36,433 nucleotides of DNA from an uncultured Oscillospiraceae bacterium (GCA_944385275.1 CALWWP010000035.1:1-36433), one strand, 5' to 3'. Counted from the first letter of the stretch, positions 8,174 to 15,458 are shown. The notes: a model not told the origin generated them from the sequence alone. Made by a program: numbers and translations.

Positions 8174-9046
8174 TTAAATCTCGTCAAAACCAGTGTAAAC
8201 TCTATACCACTGACCCTTCTTTTGACTTATCATGCGCGCCGAACTTCCACGTTCTTTCAATATACTGTTGACTGCTTCAACATAATCCGCTATGTCATAT
8301 TTCTTGCCCCACAGTGGTCCAAATTCCGGGCATATCCCCTGATGGCGCATCGGGAGCATTACCTGAGTCCCTATGTAATCCGCGATCTCAGCCATTTCCT
8401 CATACGGCTTCTGCGTTCCATCTGGATTTATAAGATGGAAAAGAAGTATATTTGGACGCAACTTTCTCCACTCATTACGCATTACTTCGGTAAACAGACC
8501 GCCATTTAGAGCGATCTTTACATGATCAGCTGTCGTTATTACAAAATTTGTATTAAACAGTGAGCCATATAAATTGAGCAGCATCTGATCATCCAAAGGT
8601 CCGCCGCCAAACCTAGCTATCGTTTCAGATACGGTCGTGTCTCCTATAGTGCTTCCATGTTCACCTGTAAATGTTTCAAAGCTAAAATCGCCAAAATCAT
8701 AGCGTTGGTTCGCAACATATGGAAACATCTTCCTCGGCGCCACATCGCAGCCTATCGCTATCTGCATAGCCGCAGCAGCATGGCAAATAATAACAGGATT
8801 AAATTTCTTACATACATCATGCAGCGAGCCTATATGGTCGCCATGGGTGTGATTTATAATGACGTAATCTGCACCTTCCAGATCCTCAACGCTGTATCCA
8901 GACACAAAAGCCTTCTGCATATGGGGCGCATCTTCCCCGGCTTCACGCACAAGCATTGGGTCTATTACTATAGTCTTACCGTTGGGAAGCTTTATCTCAA
9001 AGCAATTTTCTACAAACCAACGTATTTTAACTCCTTCAAATTGCAT
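8174..9046 (-). CDS. Metallo-beta-lactamase-fold hydrolase, UlaG-like (paralog B)
   Basis: This 290-aa paralog of the neighbouring hydrolase has the motif NHTHGDH (H66, H68, D70, H71) and the same N-terminal strand pattern (RWFVENCFEIKLPNGK). The C-terminal half differs from its partner (LPMRHQGICPEFG in place of the PSHHD region), suggesting a different substrate or a division of labour. An AGAAAGGA site is 7 nt before the ATG. It is first in a two-gene operon, with 99 bp between the two reading frames and no clear terminator in that gap, only an imperfect hairpin. Confidence 0.85.
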   Translation of the reverse strand: MQFEGVKIRWFVENCFEIKLPNGKTIVIDPMLVREAGEDAPHMQKAFVSGYSVEDLEGADYVIINHTHGDHIGSLHDVCKKFNPVIICHAAAAMQIAIGCDVAPRKMFPYVANQRYDFGDFSFETFTGEHGSTIGDTTVSETIARFGGGPLDDQMLLNLYGSLFNTNFVITTADHVKIALNGGLFTEVMRNEWRKLRPNILLFHLINPDGTQKPYEEMAEIADYIGTQVMLPMRHQGICPEFGPLWGKKYDIADYVEAVNSILKERGSSARMISQKKGQWYRVYTGFDEI

Positions 9047-9120
9047 AATTATTTCCTTTCTAAACGCTTCAAAAGGCCGCGTTTATTAATAAATTTCTTG
9101 TCTCAGATATTCTGGTAGAA

Positions 9121-9150
9121 AGTATATCACTTCCTATATAATCAAGGCAA
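9121..9150 (-). promoter_or_regulatory. Possible promoter of the MBL gene pair
   Basis: On the minus strand TTGCCT (9150-9145), 18 bp, TATACT (9126-9121). Position relative to the gene is reasonable (about 70 nt leader), but the -35 box is imperfect. Confidence 0.45.
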
Positions 9151-9202
9151 GCAAAAAAAAAGCGATGCCCATTCAACTATTTGTTTCATCTGCCGTATAC
9201 AA

Positions 9203-9258
9203 AATATACAAAAACAGCTTATATGACTACGTAGTCATATAAGCTGTTTTTGTATATT
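9203..9258. terminator. Long palindromic terminator after cstA
   Basis: A perfect 56-bp palindrome with 28-bp arms (9203-9230 and 9231-9258), centred on ACTAC|GTAGT. Runs of A and T inside the arms let it act as a terminator for the minus-strand cstA gene, whose stop is 27 bp away. Confidence 0.75.
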
Positions 9259-9284
9259 ACCCATGTTTACCGATCTCAAAAAAA

Positions 9285-10709
9285 CTAATGTGACATTTTT
9301 TGTCTGCTTAGCCTAATCGCGCAAAAAACATACCACACAGCGCAAGCGCCGGCAAACAGAATGCCCACAGGATAGGCGATCGCCTTGGAAATTCCAAAAC
9401 CTTCTTTTGCCATTAATATATAAGTGCAGGACACGCCAGACATAAACGCCGCAGGAACTGCGCAAACAAGTGAATATAGCCAGTTTTCCTTATTGTGTAC
9501 CATATACATCGCAGCTGCCCAGAGGGCAATCATAGCGAGTGTTTGATTACTCCATGAAAAATAGCGCCAGACAACATCAAAATCCAGCTGTGTCAGCACC
9601 GCTCCCACAGCAAGCAGCGGGATTGTTATAATCAGGCGTTTTCCAATTTTTTTCTGATCTATACCAAACCAGTCCGCCAATGTAAGCCTTGCACTGCGAA
9701 ATGCCGTATCACCTGAAGATATCGGACACACAACTACGCCGATGATAGCAAGCGCACCGCCCGCCATACCGAGAAGATTTACTGAAATATCATATACAAC
9801 TCCGGACTGTTCCAATTTTGTCAGTGCCTGCTGTAGTCCGCCGGTAGCTCCATAAAATGCTACACCTGCCGCAGCCCATACCAAAGCAATCACGCTTTCT
9901 GTGATCATGGCTCCATAAAACACCTTGCGACCATCTTTTTCCGACGTTAAACAGCGCGCCATCATTGGCGACTGTGTAGAATGAAATCCTGAAATTGCTC
10001 CGCATGCCACCGTTATAAACATAAATGGCCATACTGGCTGACCTGATGGATGCAAATTACAAAGCGTCAATTCAGGTATGTGATAACCTCCCACAACTAA
10101 TCCGGCAATTATTCCAACCGCCATGACTATAAGTACCACGCCAAAAAAAGGATATAATTTCCCGATGAGTTTATCGATTGGAAGCAACGTCGCCATAAAA
10201 TAATATATCAGGATAACGACCACCCAAAATGTTGTATTCATCCAATCCGGTGTAAGCCTTGCAAGCAAAGTTGCCGGACTTGTGGTGAACACCGCGCCCA
10301 CCAAAATCAGCAGCACCACTGAAAACACACGCATGACCTGCTTTGCCCCAACACCCAAATACTTCCCTACAATTTCTGAAATAGATGCTCCATTCATACG
10401 CACGGAAATCATACCAGTCATATAATCATGAACTGATCCGCCTAAAATAGATCCAAATACAATCCATAGAAACACAACGGGGCCAAATACTGCTCCCATC
10501 AGCGCACCGAAAATAGGCCCGGTCCCCGCAATATTGAGCAGTTGAATTAAAAAGACCCGCCAAGTTTTCATTGGAACATAATCCACTCCGTCTGGATGCT
10601 CCACAGCAGGAGTTGCTCTTCCGTCCGGTTGAAATAGCCGTTCTATTAGCTTTCCGTACAGGATATAGCCCATGACAAGAAATAAAATTGCAAAAATAAA
10701 TGTAATCAT
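9285..10709 (-). CDS. cstA: CstA family carbon starvation / peptide or pyruvate transporter
   Basis: This 474-aa polytopic membrane protein shows the CstA features LLNIAGTGPIFGALMGA, FGSILGGSVHDYMTGM and a later GDTAFRSARL segment. E. coli CstA/BtsT members import peptides or pyruvate; this shorter Clostridial form could carry either. An AAGGG site lies 10 nt before the ATG. The gene stands alone between a terminator (9203-9258) and the tlpA operon terminator. No LytS/LytT-type regulator is encoded nearby, unlike many cstA loci. Confidence 0.92.
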   Translation of the reverse strand: MITFIFAILFLVMGYILYGKLIERLFQPDGRATPAVEHPDGVDYVPMKTWRVFLIQLLNIAGTGPIFGALMGAVFGPVVFLWIVFGSILGGSVHDYMTGMISVRMNGASISEIVGKYLGVGAKQVMRVFSVVLLILVGAVFTTSPATLLARLTPDWMNTTFWVVVILIYYFMATLLPIDKLIGKLYPFFGVVLIVMAVGIIAGLVVGGYHIPELTLCNLHPSGQPVWPFMFITVACGAISGFHSTQSPMMARCLTSEKDGRKVFYGAMITESVIALVWAAAGVAFYGATGGLQQALTKLEQSGVVYDISVNLLGMAGGALAIIGVVVCPISSGDTAFRSARLTLADWFGIDQKKIGKRLIITIPLLAVGAVLTQLDFDVVWRYFSWSNQTLAMIALWAAAMYMVHNKENWLYSLVCAVPAAFMSGVSCTYILMAKEGFGISKAIAYPVGILFAGACAVWYVFCAIRLSRQKMSH

Positions 10710-10808
10710 TTATTCATTTCCCTTCTTCCATGTTTTAGCAATGCGAGATCATTCTACTGTCATTTCTTTTTAACAAAGATAACAAAATTGCTCATCTCCA
10801 AGTATAAA

Positions 10809-10827
10809 ATCAGGAAGTATGCCTGAT
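10809..10827. repeat. Short inverted repeat upstream of cstA
   Basis: ATCAGG-N7-CCTGAT lies 100-118 bp upstream of the cstA start, in a 289-bp intergenic region. It could be an operator or chance. I could not identify a convincing -35/-10 pair for cstA, so its meaning is open. Confidence 0.25.
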
Positions 10828-10910
10828 CTTTCAAAAAATTATCAGCACAATAATATTTGCTATTAAAATATACTTAACAAGTTTATAAATATCAAGACAT
10901 TTTTTATTGT

Positions 10911-10944
10911 CAAAACAAAAAAGACGATGCTCTTAAGCATCGTC
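10911..10944 (-). terminator. Terminator of the trx-ccdA-tlpA operon
   Basis: On the minus strand GACGATGC, a 6-nt loop and GCATCGTC (10944-10923) are followed by TTTTTTG and TTTTG (10922-10911). Confidence 0.85.
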
Positions 10945-10998
10945 AAAATTCAATCTAAAATATTTTTATACCTCAGACTGATAATTTTATTTGAAAAA

Positions 10999-11577
10999 TC
11001 AGCTTATCATCTCAATACCGTACTGGAGCGTCTCTCCGCTTATGGTACCTGTTGCCTGTGCTATTGCATATCCTTCAGAATCTATAAAGTAGGTCCGAGG
11101 TAGAGAATAAGCTCCGAAAGCATTTGCGGCATCGGAATCTATGTCATAAAGCACAGGGAATGTATAGCCTTGTTCATCTATAAATTCAGCAGCGCTCTCC
11201 ATTGTTTCTCTTCCAACAGTCATATTGACCATGACAAATTGAATCTCATCACCCAATTCAACGTATTTTTCCTGAAAATCTGGCATTTCCATTTTACACG
11301 GTGCGCACCAGCTTGCCCAAAAATTTAAGACTATAGGCTTTCCTATATAATCCGATAAATGTACCTCGTTCCCGTCTGCATCATATACTGTAAAATCAGG
11401 AGCAAGTATCTTATCGTCTCCTTTATCTTCGGCATTGCTATTCTCATTTTGAGCGCTTTGTGTTTGCAGCTGCTGCGGAGCGATTTCCTCGGCGAAATGA
11501 GTATAAAGTGAATATGCTCCTCCAAGGAAAAGAACAAATACAAGAGCAACGATCACAAATAATTTCTTTTTATTCAT
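10999..11577 (-). CDS. TlpA/ResA-like membrane-anchored thiol-disulfide oxidoreductase
   Basis: This 192-aa protein has an N-terminal anchor (about residues 5-22), a Gln/Asn-rich linker and a thioredoxin-like AhpC/TSA-Redoxin domain (about 57-190). The active site is WASWCAPCKMEMP (C91, C94). Such proteins sit on the outer face of the membrane, take electrons from CcdA and reduce disulfides in extracytoplasmic partners. ATG 11577 is used because GAGGAGG is 5 nt upstream; the frame continues upstream without support. It starts 10 bp after the ccdA stop and is third in trx-ccdA-tlpA. Its target is not encoded in the same operon, but the Cys-rich secreted repeat protein at 14093 is a candidate (inference). 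Confidence 0.92.
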   Translation of the reverse strand: MNKKKLFVIVALVFVLFLGGAYSLYTHFAEEIAPQQLQTQSAQNENSNAEDKGDDKILAPDFTVYDADGNEVHLSDYIGKPIVLNFWASWCAPCKMEMPDFQEKYVELGDEIQFVMVNMTVGRETMESAAEFIDEQGYTFPVLYDIDSDAANAFGAYSLPRTYFIDSEGYAIAQATGTISGETLQYGIEMIS

Positions 11578-11587
11578 ACAGTCCTCC

Positions 11588-12250
11588 TCAGCTAAATAAA
11601 CCAAGCATTTTATTCAGAATTCCTGTTGCCATCAAGATACCAATCAATATTAAAAAAGAGCCGCTAACGATGTTTATAATATCATAATGACGTTTGATCC
11701 AATTGAATGCCGATTTCATGTAATCTATCAATACTGCACTCATTACAAAAGGAATACCCAATCCAAGCGAATAGCTGAGCAGCATCAAAAATCCCTCAAC
11801 TGCATATCCCTGCTGCGAAGCCAGCATTAAAGCCGAACCCAAAAAAGCTCCGATGCAGGGAGTCCATCCTACTGAAAATACTATTCCAAAGAGAAATGCA
11901 GCACCAAAACCCATATTTTTTGTACTTGCAGACCTATTCATACCTTTGAAAATATTTAGCTTGAACAATCCCAAAAAATTTAGTCCGAAAAAAACTACTA
12001 TTAAACCTGAAACGACATTTACTGCAGTTTGATGCTCTCTGAGAAATCCTCCGACCGTACCGGCTAAAACTCCGAGAGCAAGAAATACGACAGTAAATCC
12101 CAGAACAAATCCCATTGCTCCAACAACAGTTCTTTTAGTTTTCCACTCTCCGCCGCCCGCAAAATACGAAACATATATCGGAAGCATGGGAAGCAGACAC
12201 GGCGAAATAAACGTAATCATACCTTCGAGAAAAGAAATCGCATACTGCAC
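11588..12250 (-). CDS. ccdA: CcdA thiol-disulfide transmembrane electron carrier
   Basis: This 220-aa, six-helix protein of the CcdA/DsbD-beta family passes electrons from cytoplasmic thioredoxin to an outward-facing TlpA/ResA-like protein. The two conserved cysteines are in FISPCLLPMLP (C18) and GWTPCIGA (C132). Family members usually begin QYAISFLEGM, so the start is put at GTG 12250, with GGAG 10 nt upstream, rather than an in-frame TTG 21 bp earlier. Its donor (trx) and acceptor (tlpA) flank it in the same operon, which makes the direction of electron flow clear. Confidence 0.93.
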   Translation of the reverse strand: MQYAISFLEGMITFISPCLLPMLPIYVSYFAGGGEWKTKRTVVGAMGFVLGFTVVFLALGVLAGTVGGFLREHQTAVNVVSGLIVVFFGLNFLGLFKLNIFKGMNRSASTKNMGFGAAFLFGIVFSVGWTPCIGAFLGSALMLASQQGYAVEGFLMLLSYSLGLGIPFVMSAVLIDYMKSAFNWIKRHYDIINIVSGSFLILIGILMATGILNKMLGLFS

Positions 12251-12302
12251 TTGTCCTGCACTCCGTTTCAAAAACTAATATTCATCACAAATCTCGTCCT
12301 GC

Positions 12303-12626
12303 CTATTTTTTCAAAGCTTCATTTATAAACTTATCTATCTCTGCCTTGGAATCCGGTGCAACTATAAAATCAACTGCTTTCCCATTTCGATATAAGATCA
12401 ATGTCGGTACAGCCTCTATATGCTCTTCCTCAGCAAGCTGAGCCTCTTCATCTATATTTATTCTTGCCGTAATAATGGTATCTCCATATTCATCGGAAAC
12501 TCTTTCATATGCCGAGATAATACGGCGGCAATACCCACACCATGGAGCCCAAAACTCTACTAAAACTGGTTTGTCGCTGCTCATCACCTGTCTAAATTGT
12601 TCATTGTTCATATCTATAGCTGACAT
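12303..12626 (-). CDS. Thioredoxin
   Basis: This 107-aa cytoplasmic thioredoxin has the active site WAPWCGYCRR (C30, C33) and the cis-proline segment AVPTLILY. The CGYC motif departs from the standard CGPC of general thioredoxins; the dipeptide between the cysteines tunes redox potential, so this may be a dedicated donor to the CcdA encoded 52 bp downstream. AAGGAG precedes the ATG by about 9 nt. It is the first gene of the operon and lies directly behind the palindromic operator at 12686-12700. Confidence 0.93.
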   Translation of the reverse strand: MSAIDMNNEQFRQVMSSDKPVLVEFWAPWCGYCRRIISAYERVSDEYGDTIITARINIDEEAQLAEEEHIEAVPTLILYRNGKAVDFIVAPDSKAEIDKFINEALKK

Positions 12627-12659
12627 CTTGCCAACTCCTTTCTTTTGTTATTTTTTATT

Positions 12660-12700
12660 AGTATATCAGAAAATAATATTTTTTCTGTGATAAAATCACA
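12660..12700 (-). promoter_or_regulatory. Activator-type promoter of trx-ccdA-tlpA with TGTGA-N5-TCACA operator
   Basis: A perfect palindrome TGTGATAAAATCACA (12686-12700, plus-strand reading) covers the -35 region. A TATACT -10 box lies at 12665-12660 on the minus strand and no good -35 box is present. The palindrome centre (12693) would be near -40 to -41 from the predicted start, the place where CRP/FNR-family proteins bind at class II activated promoters. The same site with flanks TTTC and AAAG recurs at 15486-15500. Confidence 0.65.
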
Positions 12701-12708
12701 AAAGCCAA

Positions 12709-12744
12709 AAACGGAATGCCGTTTTATGATACAGCATTCCGTTT
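12709..12744 (-). terminator. Terminator of the repeat protein-sigma-anti-sigma operon
   Basis: Stem AAACGGAATGC (12709-12719) with GCATTCCGTTT (12734-12744), followed on the minus strand by T-rich sequence. It insulates the sigma operon from the trx operon promoter. Confidence 0.82.
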
Positions 12745-12765
12745 ATTTATTCAATCAATATCACG

Positions 12766-13596
12766 TCATTCTGGACTCAGCATATTCTGTTTGCCAGCGC
12801 CAGATCCGTTACCTTGCCCCGTTCCATTGCCTGAACCCATTCCATTGCCTGAACCCATTCCGTTGCCTGAGCCCATTCCATTGCCTGAACCGCTGTCATT
12901 CTTGTTTTCAGAATTGTAGTCTTCACTATTGCCTGCAGACATTTTATCAATCAAATCTCTTATTTCCCTCATAGTCATCTGCTGTACTTCTTCAGGAGTT
13001 ATATTTGGATCCAGTGCCTGTAATTCCAAATAAGCCCTGTATTTTCCATATGATAGTCCCACATTATGAGCCTCACTCAACTCATCTCTGTCAGCACAAT
13101 AGCAGTAGGTATTTGTTTTTCCGGCTGTGCAGGACTCAAGCTCTTTTAAGACCGCTTCGGACCGAGAATCATCTGATCCAATTACACCCAATGTCAATAT
13201 ACCATCATTAGATAACAGTACACTTACTGTGTCACTTTCAATAATTTGTCTAACAGCTTCCGTGTAGTCCAAATATTTAATGTCTAAAGAATCTGCTAAT
13301 TTCTCTCCATCTTCATTGTATCCGTTTATAGATACCACTTTATCAAATCGATTTACTCCTAGTTCCATAGATGGATTGATGTCTACACTTATAGCAACTA
13401 CTGGCGTAAAATACAGCCAATAACCGCCCAATATAACTAAAACAAAACAGGCCATGGCCGGGATGAGGCGCTTATAATACGTATTTTTTGCACGAGAATA
13501 GCCATTTGTCCTCTGTGCTACAAACTCTTTAGTTCTGCTTTTAAGCTTTTCCTCTGCATGTACATTATCAAATGCTATTTTGATCTTTTCATCCAT
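12766..13596 (-). CDS. RsgI-like membrane anti-sigma factor
   Basis: This 276-aa single-pass protein has a cytoplasmic N-terminus of about 43 residues, a membrane helix (about 44-64) and an extracytoplasmic domain starting with VDINPSMELGVNRFDKV, the hallmark of RsgI-type anti-sigma factors. A hydrophilic Asn/Gly/Ser tail with four GSGN(G)MG-type repeats ends the protein. It overlaps the sigma gene by 8 bp; its SD GGAGGTGA sits inside the sigma C-terminus, 8 nt from the chosen ATG. RsgI proteins normally pair with SigI, but the partner here is an ECF sigma factor. It presumably holds the sigma factor inactive until an outside signal is sensed. Confidence 0.85.
   Translation of the reverse strand: MDEKIKIAFDNVHAEEKLKSRTKEFVAQRTNGYSRAKNTYYKRLIPAMACFVLVILGGYWLYFTPVVAISVDINPSMELGVNRFDKVVSINGYNEDGEKLADSLDIKYLDYTEAVRQIIESDTVSVLLSNDGILTLGVIGSDDSRSEAVLKELESCTAGKTNTYCYCADRDELSEAHNVGLSYGKYRAYLELQALDPNITPEEVQQMTMREIRDLIDKMSAGNSEDYNSENKNDSGSGNGMGSGNGMGSGNGMGSGNGTGQGNGSGAGKQNMLSPE
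12822..12893. repeat. 18-bp tandem repeat within the anti-sigma factor gene
   Basis: Four consecutive 18-bp units (TTCCATTGCCTGAACCCA on the plus strand, with single-base variants) encode the Gly-Ser-Gly-Asn-Gly-Met tail. Copy number may vary between strains. Confidence 0.9.
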
Positions 13597-14074
13597 AGCT
13601 GCCGTCACCTCCAAGCTTTTCCCTCAAAAGATTTTTAGAACGAGTCAAAAGTGTATATATGGCGTTTACATTTTTCCCTAAAATTCGGCTGATCTCAGGT
13701 GCAGTATATCCTTCATAATAGTGCAGATATACAACATCCTTATACTTCCGAGGGAGAGATAGCACCGCTTCCAAAACTCCCCTATCGTCCTCTTTCATCT
13801 CAGACGGTTGCTCTATAATTTCATCCAGCGAAACTGTCCTGCTCCTGAAAAAACTCTTAATTAAATCCTTGCACGCATTGACTGTAACTCGGATAAGCCA
13901 TGCTTTTTCATGTTCTTCGTTCTCAAATGGAACGGAGCTGAGGGCATATTTCAAAAATACTGTTTGAAATATGTCCTCTGTATCATCATAATTTTTCAGA
14001 TGGATCATACAAAGCCGTCTAACCATATCAGAATACTGTTCAACAGCTCTGTTTACTTCTTGTTCGCTCCGCAT
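13589..14074 (-). CDS. ECF RNA polymerase sigma factor
   Basis: This 161-aa protein has only sigma regions 2 (about 12-75, with DTEDIFQTVFLK) and 4 (about 105-155, helix-turn-helix PEISRILGKNVNAIYTLLTR), the layout of extracytoplasmic-function sigma factors. AGGTGG lies 7 nt before the ATG. It is the middle gene between a secreted Asp-rich repeat protein and an RsgI-like anti-sigma factor whose start it overlaps, so the three are one operon. No sequence clearly matching a known ECF promoter was found; a TGAA...CGTA pair in the leader of the operon (about 14410-14440) could be a target but is speculative. Confidence 0.9.
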   Translation of the reverse strand: MRSEQEVNRAVEQYSDMVRRLCMIHLKNYDDTEDIFQTVFLKYALSSVPFENEEHEKAWLIRVTVNACKDLIKSFFRSRTVSLDEIIEQPSEMKEDDRGVLEAVLSLPRKYKDVVYLHYYEGYTAPEISRILGKNVNAIYTLLTRSKNLLREKLGGDGSYG

Positions 14075-14092
14075 TTGAGTACCACCTTATTG

Positions 14093-14389
14093 TTATTTGT
14101 TTCTTCCTCCGCGGAAGCCACATCCGTGGTTCGTTTCACGATATTGTGCGTTGTCGCAGATGCCGTCGCCGTCAGCGTCTACGTAACCGCGGCCGTTTCC
14201 AGCGTTGTCGCAGATACCGTCGCCGTCAGCGTCTACATAACCGCGGCCATTTCCAGCGTTGTCGCAGATACCGTCGCCATCAGCATCTACATAATTTCTG
14301 CCGCCTCCGTAACCCATCGCAAATGCACCTATTGTTCCAATTGACATCATCATTATTACCGCAAGTGTTACAACTAATATTTTTTTCAT
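14093..14389 (-). CDS. Small secreted protein with DADGDG calcium-loop-like repeats
   Basis: This 98-aa protein has a signal peptide (MKKILVVTLAVIMMM to about residue 24). Nearly three identical 18-residue repeats follow, each reading YVDADGDGICDN then AGNGRG (33-50, 51-68, 69-80), and a tail with HGCGFRGG. The spacing of Asp residues (DxDxDGxxxD) resembles EF-hand, dockerin and thrombospondin-3 calcium loops. Each repeat has one cysteine, with a fourth in the tail. GGAGG precedes the ATG by 7 nt. The sigma factor starts 18 bp downstream, so this protein is co-transcribed with the sigma/anti-sigma pair. It could be a ligand, a reporter of calcium or redox state, or a target of the system; no function is known to me. 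Confidence 0.85.
   Translation of the reverse strand: MKKILVVTLAVIMMMSIGTIGAFAMGYGGGRNYVDADGDGICDNAGNGRGYVDADGDGICDNAGNGRGYVDADGDGICDNAQYRETNHGCGFRGGRNK
14150..14293. repeat. 54-bp tandem repeat within the secreted protein gene
   Basis: About 2.7 copies of a 54-bp unit, nearly identical at DNA level, encode the DADGDG repeats. Such identity suggests recent duplication or ongoing homogenisation. Confidence 0.92.
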
Positions 14390-14514
14390 ATAAATTCCTC
14401 CGTATTTTTTAATCTGTCGTTTCCGACTTCATCTTGAATACGAATGAAAGGGAAAAATCCATTCAAATTAACAAAAAAATTTTTAGTTGCTAGAGTTCAC
14501 GCCTTGTTTTTTCA

Positions 14515-14565
14515 ACTATAAACAGACCATTGGCATATGTCAATCACTTTTTGACATATGCCAAT
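14515..14565 (-). promoter_or_regulatory. Promoter of the repeat protein-sigma operon, overlapped by an inverted repeat
   Basis: On the minus strand TTGACA (14543-14538), 17 bp, TATAGT (14520-14515). A perfect 15-bp inverted repeat with a 7-nt spacer (14529-14543 and 14551-14565, unit ATTGGCATATGTCAA) has its inner arm covering the -35 box. It may be an operator, or the end-of-transcript hairpin of the upstream Fe-S gene, though its T-run is poor. The leader to the ATG at 14389 is about 120 nt and shows nothing recognisable. Confidence 0.7.
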
Positions 14566-14574
14566 ACTAATTAT

Positions 14575-15159
14575 CTAACGCCTATTATTTGTTCCTATTT
14601 TTGCTTTACATATAAGCTGCGTCATAGTTCCCATCGGGCAGTACACGCACCAGCTTCTAGGTTTAAACAGCACCATCGTAACAAATCCAAGGATAGTGGA
14701 CGTCAGCATAACACTGTAAAATCCAAAAGCAAATTGAGCTACACCGTTATGTATTAGCGTACCATGGTATGCCCAGTTCCACGGCAGTTTAAATGTCCAT
14801 AGCAAAGTGACAATTTGTTTTAGATCCTGTGCTCCGGCAAATACCAAATATGTATTCCAAAGCATAAGGAAAAACATTGCAAAGAAAAATATTAAAAAAC
14901 CATATCGAAACGCTCTGCTTTTCATCCAATTAGGAATATTCTTTTTGCGTGATAATCCAAATCTTCCGCCGATCAGTCCAAAAAGTTGTCCTCTTCCACA
15001 ATATTTATTGCAATAGCTCTTGGTGCCTTTTACTAAAGAAATTGCCAGCGGTATAAAGAAGCAAAGCAGACCCAGCCATGCAAATAAAATGTTAAAAAAG
15101 CCAAGCAAAAGATAGAGCAGTGAAGCTATCCAAAGATAATCATACCAATGTTTTTTCAT
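14575..15159 (-). CDS. NapH/NosR-like membrane Fe-S protein without ferredoxin domain
   Basis: This 194-aa protein has about four membrane helices and two cysteine clusters, SYCNKYCGRGQLF (C50, C54) and WCVYCPMGTMTQLIC (C171, C174, C184). These match the paired C-x3-C and CxxCPxG motifs of the NapH/NosR/RnfH-like quinol or electron-transfer subunits. Those relatives usually carry their own 4Fe-4S ferredoxin domain, which is missing here; a separate ferredoxin is encoded directly upstream, overlapping by 4 bp (ATGA). The pair looks like a split version of one electron-transfer module. Donor and acceptor are unknown. Confidence 0.75.
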   Translation of the reverse strand: MKKHWYDYLWIASLLYLLLGFFNILFAWLGLLCFFIPLAISLVKGTKSYCNKYCGRGQLFGLIGGRFGLSRKKNIPNWMKSRAFRYGFLIFFFAMFFLMLWNTYLVFAGAQDLKQIVTLLWTFKLPWNWAYHGTLIHNGVAQFAFGFYSVMLTSTILGFVTMVLFKPRSWCVYCPMGTMTQLICKAKIGTNNRR

Positions 15160-15365
15160 TCCTCAACCTCCCGGATCTCGATAACGCTTGCAGGGCACTC
15201 TTGAGCACATTTTCCGCAGCAAACACATCTTTTCTGATCTATCTGCGCCACTATTCCATTTACTACAGAGATAGCCTGCAGCGGACACACCTTTACGCAG
15301 CAACCGCAGGCTACGCAAGTTTTTTGGTCCACAAAGGCTCTCTTTCTTTTTTTGATCCGAACCAT
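15156..15365 (-). CDS. 2[4Fe-4S] ferredoxin-like protein
   Basis: This 69-aa protein has two complete CxxCxxCxxxCP clusters (C17, C20, C23, C27 and C47, C50, C53, C57), the arrangement of clostridial 8Fe ferredoxins. A basic N-terminal extension (RIKKRKR) is unusual for a soluble ferredoxin and could help docking to the membrane protein it overlaps. AGAGAGG is 6 nt before the ATG. It is first in a two-gene operon placed behind the TGTGA-N5-TCACA palindrome at 15486-15500. Confidence 0.93.
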   Translation of the reverse strand: MVRIKKRKRAFVDQKTCVACGCCVKVCPLQAISVVNGIVAQIDQKRCVCCGKCAQECPASVIEIREVEE

Positions 15366-15458
15366 AAATTACCTCTCTAACAAATACAAATTCTGCTTAC
15401 GCCTAGTGTTATAGCTATTTATATCTATGCTGCTACAGTCGACAATTGCTTTTTTATT

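Noticed and set aside
9203..9258. 56-bp palindrome considered as a mobile-element end or plasmid resolution site
   Set aside because: No transposase or second copy is present, and its position right after the cstA stop fits a terminator.
12686..12700. Palindrome considered as a Rex (NADH) site
   Set aside because: Rex sites have TTGTGA-N6-TCACAA; the centre here is 5 bp in both copies. A CRP/FNR-type protein fits the promoter geometry better, though Rex-like binding is not excluded.
12822..12893. 18-bp tandem repeats considered as iterons or a satellite
   Set aside because: They are in frame and encode the Gly/Asn-rich tail of the anti-sigma factor.
14150..14293. Regular repeats considered as a CRISPR array
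   Set aside because: The repeats are contiguous without spacers, lie in frame in a gene with signal peptide and ribosome binding site, and encode a clear peptide repeat.
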